A program made the translations under genes and the position numbers. A stretch of 64,000 nt of DNA from Candidatus Defluviilinea gracilis (GTDB lineage Bacteria; Chloroflexota; Anaerolineae; Anaerolineales; Villigracilaceae): the NCBI GenBank assembly GCA_016716235.1, contig JADJWS010000002.1:372001-436000 (forward strand), read 5' to 3'. Positions 8,521-16,510 of this stretch are shown here, in pieces. Every line of letters begins with the position of its first letter. Within the stretch, counting starts at the first letter, position 1. Under the pieces are notes generated by a model. It ran no database searches. It had not been told where the DNA came from and saw nothing but the letters and a program-made list of their open reading frames with translations.

Positions 8521-9363
8521 CTACGAATCTCCTTTTTCTATTTCTTCGTTGAGTTCCCTCCCGCGCGGATCTTCACTGGGTTCGATCTTTCTGCCGAAGA
8601 GCAAGAAGCCGGTGTGCGCCACCATGCGGTCGGTCGGGCGCAGGCGCGTCGGTTCGGGTTTGTAGTAGCGCAATAAAATTTCACACACTTCGATGAACGC
8701 AAAGTTCGTCTGGCGCAACGATTGCAGGGTCTTCTCCACTTGATTAAAGGTGGGGATCAAACAACACAAGAATCCACCGGGTTTGAGCGCGGCGCGGATT
8801 TGTGAGATGTAATCGTACGGGTTGGGCACATCGAGGAAAAATGAATCTGCGTTGGTTTCGTCGAAGCCTTCGCCGATGTCGCGCAATTTGAACTCTACGC
8901 GGGTATCGAGCCCAAAGCGGGCAAGATTCTTGCGGGCAAGGTTTTGCATGTCCGGGCGGATTTCATACGAGATCACGCGCCCCTCCGCGCCGAGGGCGTA
9001 GGCAAGGGCGGTCGTCATCGAACCGGAGCCGGAGCCAGCCTCCATCACGGTCTGACCGGGTCCGACGCCCATCGTCACGAGAATGAAGCCGATATCCTTC
9101 GGATACATAATCTGCGTGGTGCGCGGCAGGTTGGTGAGCAGGTCGCCGAGCGAAGGCTGGAGGAGAAAGAATGGCGAGCCGAGGTGGCTGAAAACCTGCG
9201 TGCCCCATGCTTTGCCGATCAGGTCGTCGTGTTGCAAGACGCCGCGATGCGTTTCAAATTTTGCGCCGGCTTGCAGGTTGAAGATGAAATGTTTGTGGCG
9301 CAAGCCGACAAGTTGAACGAGGTCGCCATCGCGCGCGGTGGAGGAATAGGTATTGAGAGGCAT
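8521..9363 (-). CDS. trmI: tRNA (adenine-N1)-methyltransferase TrmI
   Basis: The 280-residue enzyme methylates A58 in the T loop of tRNA with S-adenosylmethionine. A small N-terminal beta domain is followed by the class I methyltransferase fold: motif I is VMEAGSGSGSMTTAL near residue 103, the acidic end of beta 2 is in ISYEIRPDM, and the LDVPNPYDYI segment corresponds to the family LD-x-P-x-P motif. The length matches bacterial TrmI. A TAAGAT box (9371-9376 on the plus axis) lies seven bases before the ATG, so leaderless internal initiation is possible. The gene also follows the upstream lipoprotein gene by only 21 bases. The family assignment is secure. Confidence 0.92.
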   Translation of the reverse strand: MPLNTYSSTARDGDLVQLVGLRHKHFIFNLQAGAKFETHRGVLQHDDLIGKAWGTQVFSHLGSPFFLLQPSLGDLLTNLPRTTQIMYPKDIGFILVTMGVGPGQTVMEAGSGSGSMTTALAYALGAEGRVISYEIRPDMQNLARKNLARFGLDTRVEFKLRDIGEGFDETNADSFFLDVPNPYDYISQIRAALKPGGFLCCLIPTFNQVEKTLQSLRQTNFAFIEVCEILLRYYKPEPTRLRPTDRMVAHTGFLLFGRKIEPSEDPRGRELNEEIEKGDS

Positions 9364-9384
9364 GAGAGGTATCTTACCATAGCC

Positions 9385-10608
9385 TTATTTTTCTTCGATT
9401 TCCACGCTGAGCAGTGTGTCGCCTGGCGGAGTGTCGCTTCCCGGTTGAGCGTCGCGCGGGTTGAGCGAAAGTAGAACATCCATGCCGGTGAGTAATTGAC
9501 CGAAGATCGTGTATTTTCCATTGTATTGCGCGATTGGAGTGAAGGTGATGAAGAATTGTCCGTCGCTGGCGTTGGGACCGGCGTTGGTCATCCCCACCAC
9601 GCCGGGACGGTTGAATTGCAGGGATGGGTCGAATTCGTTGATGATATAGTAGCCGGGATTGCCGTCGCCGGTGCCGCTTGGGTCGCCGGTTAACGCGAAC
9701 AGGTCGAGAATGACGCGATGAAAGGTAATGCCGTCGTACCATCCATTGCGCGCGAGAAAGATGAATGAATTCACAGTGACGGGCGCTTTGTCCGCAAAGA
9801 GTTCGAGCGTGATGTCGCCTCTTTCGGTGCGCAGAGTGGCTATATATTGCCGGTCGGGTTGAACGGTTAACGGAGGGCAGGATGTGAACTGACGCTTGCC
9901 CATGAGGATCAACGCGATGATATCCCTGAGACTGCCATGATCGCGCGGTCCGCCGTAGATTTGCCCGTTGATGAGGACAAGCGGCGTGCCGGGGATGCCG
10001 ATGGATTTTCCATCGTCGGCATATTTTTGGACTTGCGCGACGGTTTCCCCGCTTTTGAGATCGGATTGGAACTGCTCAACGTTCATGTCCAACGTGGAAG
10101 CTTGCGCGGTGACCCACTGCTCGAAATCCACCGCCGACAAGTTTGCCCAGTTCTCGTGTTGCGCGAACAGCAGGTTGTGCATATCCCAGAATTTGCCCTG
10201 TCTGTTTGCGGCTTCGATGGCTTGCATGGCAAGGGCAGATTTGTCGTTTACGTCCACAAGCGGGAACGGGCGGAAAGTGAACCGCGCGTCTTTCGGGAAT
10301 TCTTCGAGCAATTGATTCGCCACGTCGACAAAAAAATCACTGCGCGAATCTTGATAGTCGATGTAGACGATGAACGAAACCGTCGCTTCGCTGGCTCCCA
10401 GCGAGCGGTCGGTTGCATTCTCAGGCGGGAACAAGGATGGAGCCTCCGGTCCCGGCGTGGGTTCGATGTTGACCGTGGCGCAGGATGGCTGGGTGGGAGC
10501 CACAAGATCGAAAGAAGGGGTGAGGTGGATCGTGGGGGTGGCGGGGGCAGGCGAGCAGGCGGTTGCCCATAGGCATAGAAGAAATAGCGATGAAGTTTTT
10601 TTCAGCAT
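9385..10608 (-). CDS. Lipoprotein fusing a DsbA-like domain to a cyclophilin
   Basis: The 407-residue protein has a lipobox (LWATAC, Cys18) and a Pro/Thr-rich linker. Residues about 70-235 form a DsbA/thioredoxin-like domain: IVYIDYQDSRSDFF, QGKFWDMHNLLFAQHENW and the cis-Pro loop GIPGTPLVLING. The usual CPxC active site is replaced by DSRS, so it cannot act as a thiol oxidoreductase. Residues about 255-405 are a cyclophilin-type peptidyl-prolyl isomerase (FHRVI, GDPSGTGDGNPGY, GQFFITF, FGQLLTGMDV). The substrate-side Gln of the usual QGGDP is altered to LTGDP. The protein likely sits outside the membrane and helps fold secreted proteins, the first domain acting as a redox-dead binding module. 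It lies in a tight minus-strand operon, four bases after the HExxH protein gene. Confidence 0.88.
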   Translation of the reverse strand: MLKKTSSLFLLCLWATACSPAPATPTIHLTPSFDLVAPTQPSCATVNIEPTPGPEAPSLFPPENATDRSLGASEATVSFIVYIDYQDSRSDFFVDVANQLLEEFPKDARFTFRPFPLVDVNDKSALAMQAIEAANRQGKFWDMHNLLFAQHENWANLSAVDFEQWVTAQASTLDMNVEQFQSDLKSGETVAQVQKYADDGKSIGIPGTPLVLINGQIYGGPRDHGSLRDIIALILMGKRQFTSCPPLTVQPDRQYIATLRTERGDITLELFADKAPVTVNSFIFLARNGWYDGITFHRVILDLFALTGDPSGTGDGNPGYYIINEFDPSLQFNRPGVVGMTNAGPNASDGQFFITFTPIAQYNGKYTIFGQLLTGMDVLLSLNPRDAQPGSDTPPGDTLLSVEIEEK

Positions 10609-10612
10609 GAGG

Positions 10613-11887
10613 TTAATGTTGTATGGCGCGTTGCAGTTCCTGAAAGGACGTCATCTGCGCGATGGTATTAATGAAATCTGCCAGCGAGTCGCTTTGTTCG
10701 CGCAGTTCTCGGACGGCGGGACCGACCGGGTCTTCTCCCGCCGCGCCGCCGGGCATATCGGCATACGCGCCATGAAAAGCGAAGTATGCCTGATTGAGTT
10801 TGCGGAGCAAATACCCGTTTTGCCAGAAAACCTGACGGCGTTCTTCCATGTAGGCTTCTGCTTCTTCGATTTTCCCCTGGGCGAGCAGTTCGTCGGTGGT
10901 GACGCGCGTCTCGCGCATTTCGGCGCGGAAGTCGAATGGGGGCGGGTCGTCGTGATTGCCGAGGGTGGGAGGCGTTTGAGGAAAGACGACCAAACCGAAA
11001 TGGGGATTCGAAGCGAGCAGTTCGGGGTAATAGTTTTCGATGAGGAAAGTCCCCACCTCGTTGCCCGCGATGGACGCGGTCGTTTCGTTCATCGTGCGTA
11101 GTTCGGGAGTTGTGCTGTAATTGATTCCCAGCGGGCGGATGTTGAGATAATTATGCGTCCATTCGTGCGCGATGGTTTCAAGCAGCCACCGCAGGTCGGT
11201 GGTTTCGGTGACCATGGTGGGATACACGCCTACGCCGCCAATGGGGACGATGAGCGTGGAGACATCCAGCGCATCTGCCACGTTGTTTTCGAGTTTGATC
11301 TGTTCGTCGATGGTGAGGGTGGGGAGGATTGAAATGTTCGCGATCTGTTCGATCGCATCGCGGCGCGAGACGACGAGAGCGAGCGGTGTGGGGGAGGTGT
11401 GATATAAGACAGGCGGAATGGGCTGGCCGCCGCTGGTAAGGTTGAGTTCTGCCAATGCTTCGGAGATTTGACCTTGCAAGGTTGCCTCAGCCAGCGGAGC
11501 CAGCGCCTCCTGCCGTTTGAGCAGGATATCTCTGTTGGCGCGGAGTTGCGCGCTGGCAGTTTCTTTGTCGGTGACGGCGGGGTCGGCGATGACGAGTTCG
11601 AGGGAATACTCGGTCTGCATCAATTGTTGTGTGGCGCGCAGGTATTCGAAAACAATCTGTTTGTTTGCGCCGCGATCGAAGAGGTAGGGTAAGCCAATCA
11701 CATTTTGTTCGATCTTTATCCATGTGGCATTCCACACCCAGTTTGGGTAATCGAACTCGATCTCGCGCGTGTAGAGGCGCGCGCGGTCGGTTTGACCGGT
11801 CAGGCGCGGCGCATCGCCTGAGACCGCAAAGATGACGAGGAGTGTGATGGCGAGGAAGTCGAGGATGCGCGCGATTCGATATAACAC
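10613..11887 (-). CDS. Membrane-anchored HExxH protein, putative zinc metalloprotease
   Basis: The 424-residue protein starts with one hydrophobic segment (ILDFLAITLLVIFAVSG), so it is probably anchored with a large outer domain. Near residue 240 it has HEWTHNYL, an HExxH zinc motif; a downstream NETTASIAGNEVG could give the third ligand Glu, as in gluzincins. The rest is helical and does not match a family I can name. The start is GTG at 11885-11887. TATAAT on the minus strand (11894-11899) ends six bases before it, which implies a leaderless transcript. It is the first gene of the minus-strand run down to the NUDIX gene. Protease activity is inferred from the motif only. Confidence 0.8.
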   Translation of the reverse strand: MLYRIARILDFLAITLLVIFAVSGDAPRLTGQTDRARLYTREIEFDYPNWVWNATWIKIEQNVIGLPYLFDRGANKQIVFEYLRATQQLMQTEYSLELVIADPAVTDKETASAQLRANRDILLKRQEALAPLAEATLQGQISEALAELNLTSGGQPIPPVLYHTSPTPLALVVSRRDAIEQIANISILPTLTIDEQIKLENNVADALDVSTLIVPIGGVGVYPTMVTETTDLRWLLETIAHEWTHNYLNIRPLGINYSTTPELRTMNETTASIAGNEVGTFLIENYYPELLASNPHFGLVVFPQTPPTLGNHDDPPPFDFRAEMRETRVTTDELLAQGKIEEAEAYMEERRQVFWQNGYLLRKLNQAYFAFHGAYADMPGGAAGEDPVGPAVRELREQSDSLADFINTIAQMTSFQELQRAIQH

Positions 11888-11893
11888 AGGAAA

Positions 11894-11899
11894 ATTATA
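11894..11899 (-). promoter_or_regulatory. -10 box TATAAT, leaderless start of the minus-strand operon
   Basis: A consensus TATAAT on the minus strand ends six bases before the GTG at 11887. No Shine-Dalgarno sequence can fit. Confidence 0.6.
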
Positions 11900-12148
11900 T
11901 CAGCACGGATGCGCTGGAACACGAGCGGACGGGTTTCCTTTGTTTGTCAAAGAGAGCGATCCTGCTCTGGTTTTCTACGGTGGCGCCTGTAAGCCGTTCA
12001 GCGGTCGTCGGAGAAACTTCGGCTTCATAGTTGCGTATATCTCGTTGAGTAATTCGCCTTACGCGAAACGACCCGAAGGCTCTCGCGCAATACGCCTATT
12101 TTTCAACCCATCCTTCGGGACGGCGCGGAATATCACTTAAGTAATTCA
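11900..12148. other. Divergent intergenic region without recognised content
   Basis: About 250 bases separate the minus-strand operon promoter from the promoter of the export genes. A 102-codon open frame runs through here, but it begins inside the neighbouring gene, has no ribosome site and shows no recognisable protein features. I see no RNA gene or repeat element. Confidence 0.5.
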
Positions 12149-12176
12149 TTGGCAATTCATATTTGTCGGGTAGAAT
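12149..12176 (+). promoter_or_regulatory. Sigma-70-type promoter of the MacAB-like genes
   Basis: TTGGCA (12149-12154) and TAGAAT (12171-12176) are separated by 16 bases. The transcript would start about 28 bases before the ATG at 12211. Confidence 0.6.
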
Positions 12177-12210
12177 TTTCCCGGCTTTAGAATTTTGTTG
12201 GAGGAACCTC

Positions 12211-13476
12211 ATGCGTGATTTTTTCAAGAAACGAAAATGGTTGTGGATCGTACTGCTGATCTTGATCTTGGGAGTGGGCGGGTCTTTCTATCTGCGCAAT
12301 TCCCAGCCAGACACTGCCAGCCAGTTCCAAACCGCTTCGATCGAACGGGGAAACCTGGTTGCCACCATTGGCGCGACGGGAACCGTCCGCGCGAAACAAT
12401 CGGCGACCCTGATCTGGCAGGCGGCAGGCACAGTGGATGTGGTGAATGCGAAAGTGGGCGATAACGTCCCCGCGGATTTCGTGCTTGCCTATCTCGAGAA
12501 GACCTCCCTGCCGCAAAGCATCATTCTGGCTGAGGCAGACCTCGCCAGCGCGCAACAAGCATTGGACGATCTCACCAATTCTGATACCGCGCTCGCCCAG
12601 GCGACGATCAATTTGCGGGATGCGCAGGCAGTGTACGACAAAGCCGCCAACTGGCGGAAAGAATTGAACGGAAAAATTCACATCAAGGAAATCATCTACA
12701 AAACATTTGGCAACCGAAAAATTCCAGTCCTGAAGGAATATCGCGGTTATGCCGGCGCCGAAGCCATCGCCAAAGCGGACGAGGACCTTGCCCTGGCAAA
12801 AGCAAAGCTAGACGATGCCCAACGCGAATTTGACCGGCTGGCGGGGGGTAACCTCACCGAAATCGCCGCCGCGCAAGCCCGCGTGGATGCGGCTCAAGCC
12901 ACCCTCAACCTGGCTCGAGTGTCCGCGCCGTTTGCCGCCACGATTACCGAAGCCAACCCGCTCCCCGGCGATCAAGTCAGCGCGGGCGCGACGGCTTTCC
13001 GTCTCGATGATCTGACCAGCCTGCTCGTGGATGTCGAAGTTTCTGAGGTGGATATCAACAGTGTGGCAGTCGGTCAACCCGCCACGCTTTCGTTCGACGC
13101 CATCCTTGACAAGGATTATCACGGCGAAGTGGTTGAAGTTGCCAAAGCCGGCACAAATGTCAATGGCGTGGTGAATTTCAAAGTCACCATCGAATTGACC
13201 GATGCCGATGCGGAGGTGAAGCCCGGCATGACCGCCGCTGTCAATATCACGGTGGAGCAGATCGACGACGTGATTTTGATTCCGAATCGCGCGGTGCGTT
13301 TGCTGGATGGGCAACGCTATATTTATTTGATGGTGAATGGCATACCGCAAAAAACCGAGGTCAGCCTGGGCGCCTCCTCCGACACGATGAGCGTGCTGGT
13401 TGGCGGCGATGTCTCGGAAGGCGCTTCGATCATTCTCAATCCGCCGGTCGAAGTTGGAGGTCCATTTGGAGGCTAG
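12211..13476 (+). CDS. HlyD/MacA-type membrane fusion protein
   Basis: The 421-residue protein is the periplasmic-adaptor-like subunit of a tripartite or MacB-type ABC exporter. It has an N-terminal signal anchor (WLWIVLLILILGVGGSFYL). A lipoyl/barrel-sandwich half follows (GNLVATIGATGTVRAKQSA, about residues 47-65), then an alpha-helical hairpin rich in Ala and Gln (about 110-240) and the matching second lipoyl half (ARVSAPFAATITEANPLPGD). The beta-barrel and membrane-proximal domains end the chain. The ATG at 12211 has GGAGG nine bases upstream. The ATPase gene begins two bases after this stop, and the permease follows with an overlap, so the three form one operon. In a monoderm cell such adaptors work without an outer-membrane channel; which applies here is not visible. 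Confidence 0.9.
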   Translation: MRDFFKKRKWLWIVLLILILGVGGSFYLRNSQPDTASQFQTASIERGNLVATIGATGTVRAKQSATLIWQAAGTVDVVNAKVGDNVPADFVLAYLEKTSLPQSIILAEADLASAQQALDDLTNSDTALAQATINLRDAQAVYDKAANWRKELNGKIHIKEIIYKTFGNRKIPVLKEYRGYAGAEAIAKADEDLALAKAKLDDAQREFDRLAGGNLTEIAAAQARVDAAQATLNLARVSAPFAATITEANPLPGDQVSAGATAFRLDDLTSLLVDVEVSEVDINSVAVGQPATLSFDAILDKDYHGEVVEVAKAGTNVNGVVNFKVTIELTDADAEVKPGMTAAVNITVEQIDDVILIPNRAVRLLDGQRYIYLMVNGIPQKTEVSLGASSDTMSVLVGGDVSEGASIILNPPVEVGGPFGG

Positions 13477-13477
13477 C

Positions 13478-14173
13478 ATGGATTGGGTGATTCAAACCCA
13501 CGATCTACGCAAGGTCTACCAGATGGGCGAAGTGGAAGTGGAGGCATTGCGCGGCGTATCGTTCAATATTCGGCGCGGCGAAGTGGTGGCGATCATGGGT
13601 CCCTCGGGTTCGGGCAAATCCACATTGATGAATACGCTCGGCTGTTTAGACCGCCCCTCCGCCGGAGAATATGTGTTGGACGGCGAGACGGTCGCCAACT
13701 TGAACGACGATCAATTGGCGGATATTCGCAATCGTAAAGTGGGCTTTGTCTTTCAAAGTTTCAATTTGCTGTCGCGGCAGACTGCCATCACCAACGTGGA
13801 ACTTCCACTGCGGTATTCGAGTAATTCCAAATACGCCGGGAACGCGAGGGGCAGGCGCGCGCGGGCGATAGAGGCGTTGAAAGCCGTCGGTTTGGAAAAT
13901 CGGATGACGCATCGCCCCGCCGAACTCTCCGGCGGACAGCAACAACGCGTGGCAATCGCGCGCGCCATCGTCAACGACCCAGCCATCATCATGGCAGACG
14001 AACCGACGGGCAACCTCGATTCGAAAGTCGGCAAAGAAATTATGAATTTACTGCTCGATCTGAACAAAGAGAGCGGAACCACGTTGATCATCGTCACTCA
14101 CGACCCAACAGTTGCCGAACAAACCCAGCGCGTCATCCGCTTGCGCGATGGGCTACTGGATGGCGCCACATGA
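13478..14173 (+). CDS. ABC transporter ATPase, MacB/LolD type
   Basis: The 231-residue nucleotide-binding subunit has Walker A GPSGSGKSTLMN (about residue 38), the Q loop FVFQSFNLL, signature LSGGQQQR, Walker B IIMADEPTGNLD and the switch His in IIVTHD. The order and spacing fit the LolD/MacB/FtsE group. The ATG at 13478 is chosen because GGAGG (13468-13472), lying at the end of the adaptor gene, is five bases upstream; an in-frame start at 13400 would overlap the adaptor deeply. The stop overlaps the permease start by four bases (ATGA). Substrate unknown; the group exports peptides, macrolides or lipoproteins. Confidence 0.93.
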   Translation: MDWVIQTHDLRKVYQMGEVEVEALRGVSFNIRRGEVVAIMGPSGSGKSTLMNTLGCLDRPSAGEYVLDGETVANLNDDQLADIRNRKVGFVFQSFNLLSRQTAITNVELPLRYSSNSKYAGNARGRRARAIEALKAVGLENRMTHRPAELSGGQQQRVAIARAIVNDPAIIMADEPTGNLDSKVGKEIMNLLLDLNKESGTTLIIVTHDPTVAEQTQRVIRLRDGLLDGAT

Positions 14174-15423
14174 GCATTGCGCAAGCCTTCCTGGAGGCGC
14201 TCGAATCCATCAGCGGGAACAAGTTGAGGTCCGGTCTGACCGTGCTGGGGATCGTGATCGGCGTCGCCGCGGTGATCGCCATGTTGGCGGTGGGCAACGG
14301 CGCGGAGGCGTCCATCACCGGTTCGATCAGCAGTATCGGCACGAATTTATTGTTCGTGTTTCGCGGCAGTCCTGAAAGCCAGCAAGAAGCGCCAGATCGA
14401 AGCAGCGCGCGGAACGACCGCCCGTTGACTCTCGCCGATGCCGAAGCGCTTGCCGACCCGTTTGCCGCGCCTTCGGTGGCGGTTGTCGCGCCGGCGATTC
14501 AAGGCAATGGGATCATCACCTTTGCCGGTGAAAACGCGTCCACCACGATCACCGGCGTCACCCCCGAATATTTTTCCGTTCGCAACCTGGAACTTTCAGA
14601 AGGCGAGTTTATCAACCAGGAGCATTTGCTGGGGCGCATGTCGGTTGTGGTGCTTGGTCCCGAAGCCGCCGATGTGATCATGGGCAGGCATGACGGCATT
14701 GTGGGCGAAACGATCCGCATTGAGGGACAGCCCTTCCGCATTATCGGCGTGTTGGTGGCGAAAGGGGGCGGCGCGTTTGGCAGTGAGGATAACAGCGCCT
14801 ACCTCCCGTTTACCACCGCGCAGGCGCGTCTGCTCAAACGTAACGCGCGCGATGAAGTGGATGTGATCTTCGTGCAAGCCACAAGCGGAGAGACCGTTCC
14901 CCAAGCCTCGGAGGAGATCGCAAACATTTTGCGCCAGCGCCATCGCACGCCGATCGGCAGTGACGATTTCACCGTGTTTACCCAGCAGGATTTTCTGCAA
15001 ACGTTCGCCGCCATTACCGGCGTGCTCACCATCTTCCTGGGCGGCATCGCGGGAATCTCCCTGCTCGTGGGCGGCATTGGCATCATGAACATCATGCTTG
15101 TTTCGGTCACCGAACGCACGCGCGAGATCGGCTTACGTAAAGCGCTCGGCGCGCGCAGGCGCGATATTTTGATTCAATTTCTCACCGAGTCTTCTTTGTT
15201 GAGTCTCATCGGCGGGATCATCGGCATCCTACTTGGCTGGGTGATCGCCTACGCAGTGGGGCAGATCGCCGCGGCAAACGGCACAGACTTCATCCCGGTC
15301 GTCACGACCGATGCGGTGGCGCTTGCCACGATCTTTTCGGCGGCGGTCGGATTATTCTTCGGCATCTACCCCGCCAACCGCGCGGCGAACCTCGAGCCGG
15401 TCGAGGCGTTGCGATATGAATAG
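14170..15423 (+). CDS. ABC transporter permease, MacB/FtsX type
   Basis: The 417-residue permease has the MacB layout: one N-terminal helix (LRSGLTVLGIVIGVAAVIAM), a large extracytoplasmic domain (about residues 60-280), and three C-terminal helices beginning after FAAITGVLTIFLGGIAGISL. The motif VSVTERTREIGLRKALGA between helices 2 and 3 is the FtsX-family coupling region. It starts within the ATPase stop codon (ATGA) and completes the three-gene export operon. A perfect 18-bp palindrome follows directly after its stop. Confidence 0.93.
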   Translation: MSIAQAFLEALESISGNKLRSGLTVLGIVIGVAAVIAMLAVGNGAEASITGSISSIGTNLLFVFRGSPESQQEAPDRSSARNDRPLTLADAEALADPFAAPSVAVVAPAIQGNGIITFAGENASTTITGVTPEYFSVRNLELSEGEFINQEHLLGRMSVVVLGPEAADVIMGRHDGIVGETIRIEGQPFRIIGVLVAKGGGAFGSEDNSAYLPFTTAQARLLKRNARDEVDVIFVQATSGETVPQASEEIANILRQRHRTPIGSDDFTVFTQQDFLQTFAAITGVLTIFLGGIAGISLLVGGIGIMNIMLVSVTERTREIGLRKALGARRRDILIQFLTESSLLSLIGGIIGILLGWVIAYAVGQIAAANGTDFIPVVTTDAVALATIFSAAVGLFFGIYPANRAANLEPVEALRYE

Positions 15424-15425
15424 TC

Positions 15426-15462
15426 CTCGTTCATGCGGCAGTTCAACTGCCGCATGAACGAG
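15426..15462. repeat. Perfect 18-bp palindrome with one-base centre
   Basis: CTCGTTCATGCGGCAGTT (15426-15443) pairs with every base of 15445-15462. Parts of the same words recur downstream to 15515: GGGCG-TT-CGCCC and CAGTTCAACTG followed by ATGAACGA. No T-run follows at once. It might stop or stabilise the permease transcript, or be a mobile palindrome. Confidence 0.7.
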
Positions 15463-15539
15463 ACTGCCGCCTGAACAGGGGGCGTTCGCCCAACAGTTCA
15501 ACTGATGAACGAACAGAGATAGCATCTCACCCTACGTGA

Positions 15540-15545
15540 TAAAAT
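15540..15545 (+). promoter_or_regulatory. -10 box of a probably leaderless promoter
   Basis: TAAAAT ends six bases before the ATG at 15552, and there is no ribosome-binding site between. Confidence 0.55.
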
Positions 15546-15551
15546 TCGAGT

Positions 15552-16493
15552 ATGACACCATTAAAAATCCTCATTACGGACGGACTCGACCAAAGCGGTT
15601 TGAATGTTTTGCGCTCCCACGCGGATGTGGATGATCGCCGCGATATTTCAGCGGACGACCTCCTCAAAGCGATTCCCGATTACGATGGACTCATCGTTCG
15701 CGGTCGGACGAAGGTGACTGCCTCTGTTGTGGAAGCGGGCGCCCGCCTCAAAGCCATCGGCCGCGCCGGCGTCGGCGTGGACAACATCGACCTCGACGCG
15801 GCAAAAAAGCGCAACGTCGTGGTGGTCAACGCGCCGATGTCCACTTCGATCGCCGTTGCCGAATTAACCTTCGGGTTGATGCTTGCCCTCGCCCGCGAAA
15901 TCCCCCGCGCCGATGCGGGCATGAAGCAAGGCAAGTGGCTCAAAAAAGACCTCGAAGGGGTGGAGTTGAACGGTAAAACGCTCGGCGTGATCGGCTTTGG
16001 GCGCATCGGCGTGGAGTTGGGCAAACGCGCCGCCGCCTTCGGCATGAATGTGATCGCCTACGACCCGTTGATCTCGGAAGATGAAATTTCAAAACGCGGA
16101 GCGGAGCCTGTCTCGATACAAGATCTGTACGGGTGGTCTGATTTCATCTCCTTGCATCTGCCGCTCAACGTGCAAACGCGCGATATGATCGGTCCGCTGG
16201 CGTTTTCACAGATGAAAGACGGCGCGCGCATCGTGTGCGCGGCGCGCGGAGGCATCATCGACGAAACCGCGTTGGTTGCCGCGTTGAACAGCGGCAAGGT
16301 CGCTGGCGCCGCGCTGGACGTGTACGCGGCGGAACCGCCCGGGGAAACTGAAGCAGTCCTCCACCCAAAAGTGATCGCCATACCTCACATCGGGGCGCAG
16401 ACTGCCGAAGCGCAATCCCGCGCCTCGGAGGATATCGCCAACGAGGTTTTATCCGCCTTGCAAAATAAACCGCTTCGTTGGAAGGTCAATTAA
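15552..16493 (+). CDS. D-isomer 2-hydroxyacid dehydrogenase, phosphoglycerate dehydrogenase-like
   Basis: The 313-residue protein is the short form of D-3-phosphoglycerate dehydrogenase or a close relative, with no C-terminal ACT domain. Visible elements are the substrate-side loop VRGRTKVTASVVE, GRAGVGVDNID, the nucleotide-binding GVIGFGRIGVELG near residue 145, catalytic Arg in AARGGIIDE, a Glu near AAEPPGE, and catalytic His in IPHIGAQTAEAQ. The first step of serine synthesis is the likeliest role, since a cysteine cluster in the same window would need serine-derived acceptors. Other 2-hydroxyacids cannot be excluded. The start codon lies six bases after a TAAAAT box. Confidence 0.85.
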   Translation: MTPLKILITDGLDQSGLNVLRSHADVDDRRDISADDLLKAIPDYDGLIVRGRTKVTASVVEAGARLKAIGRAGVGVDNIDLDAAKKRNVVVVNAPMSTSIAVAELTFGLMLALAREIPRADAGMKQGKWLKKDLEGVELNGKTLGVIGFGRIGVELGKRAAAFGMNVIAYDPLISEDEISKRGAEPVSIQDLYGWSDFISLHLPLNVQTRDMIGPLAFSQMKDGARIVCAARGGIIDETALVAALNSGKVAGAALDVYAAEPPGETEAVLHPKVIAIPHIGAQTAEAQSRASEDIANEVLSALQNKPLRWKVN

Positions 16494-16510
16494 AAATTTC
16501 AGGAGTTGCC

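Noticed and set aside
11832..12140. 102-codon open frame on the plus strand
   Set aside because: It starts inside the opposite-strand metalloprotease gene, has no ribosome site and shows no protein features; it also runs across the divergent promoters.
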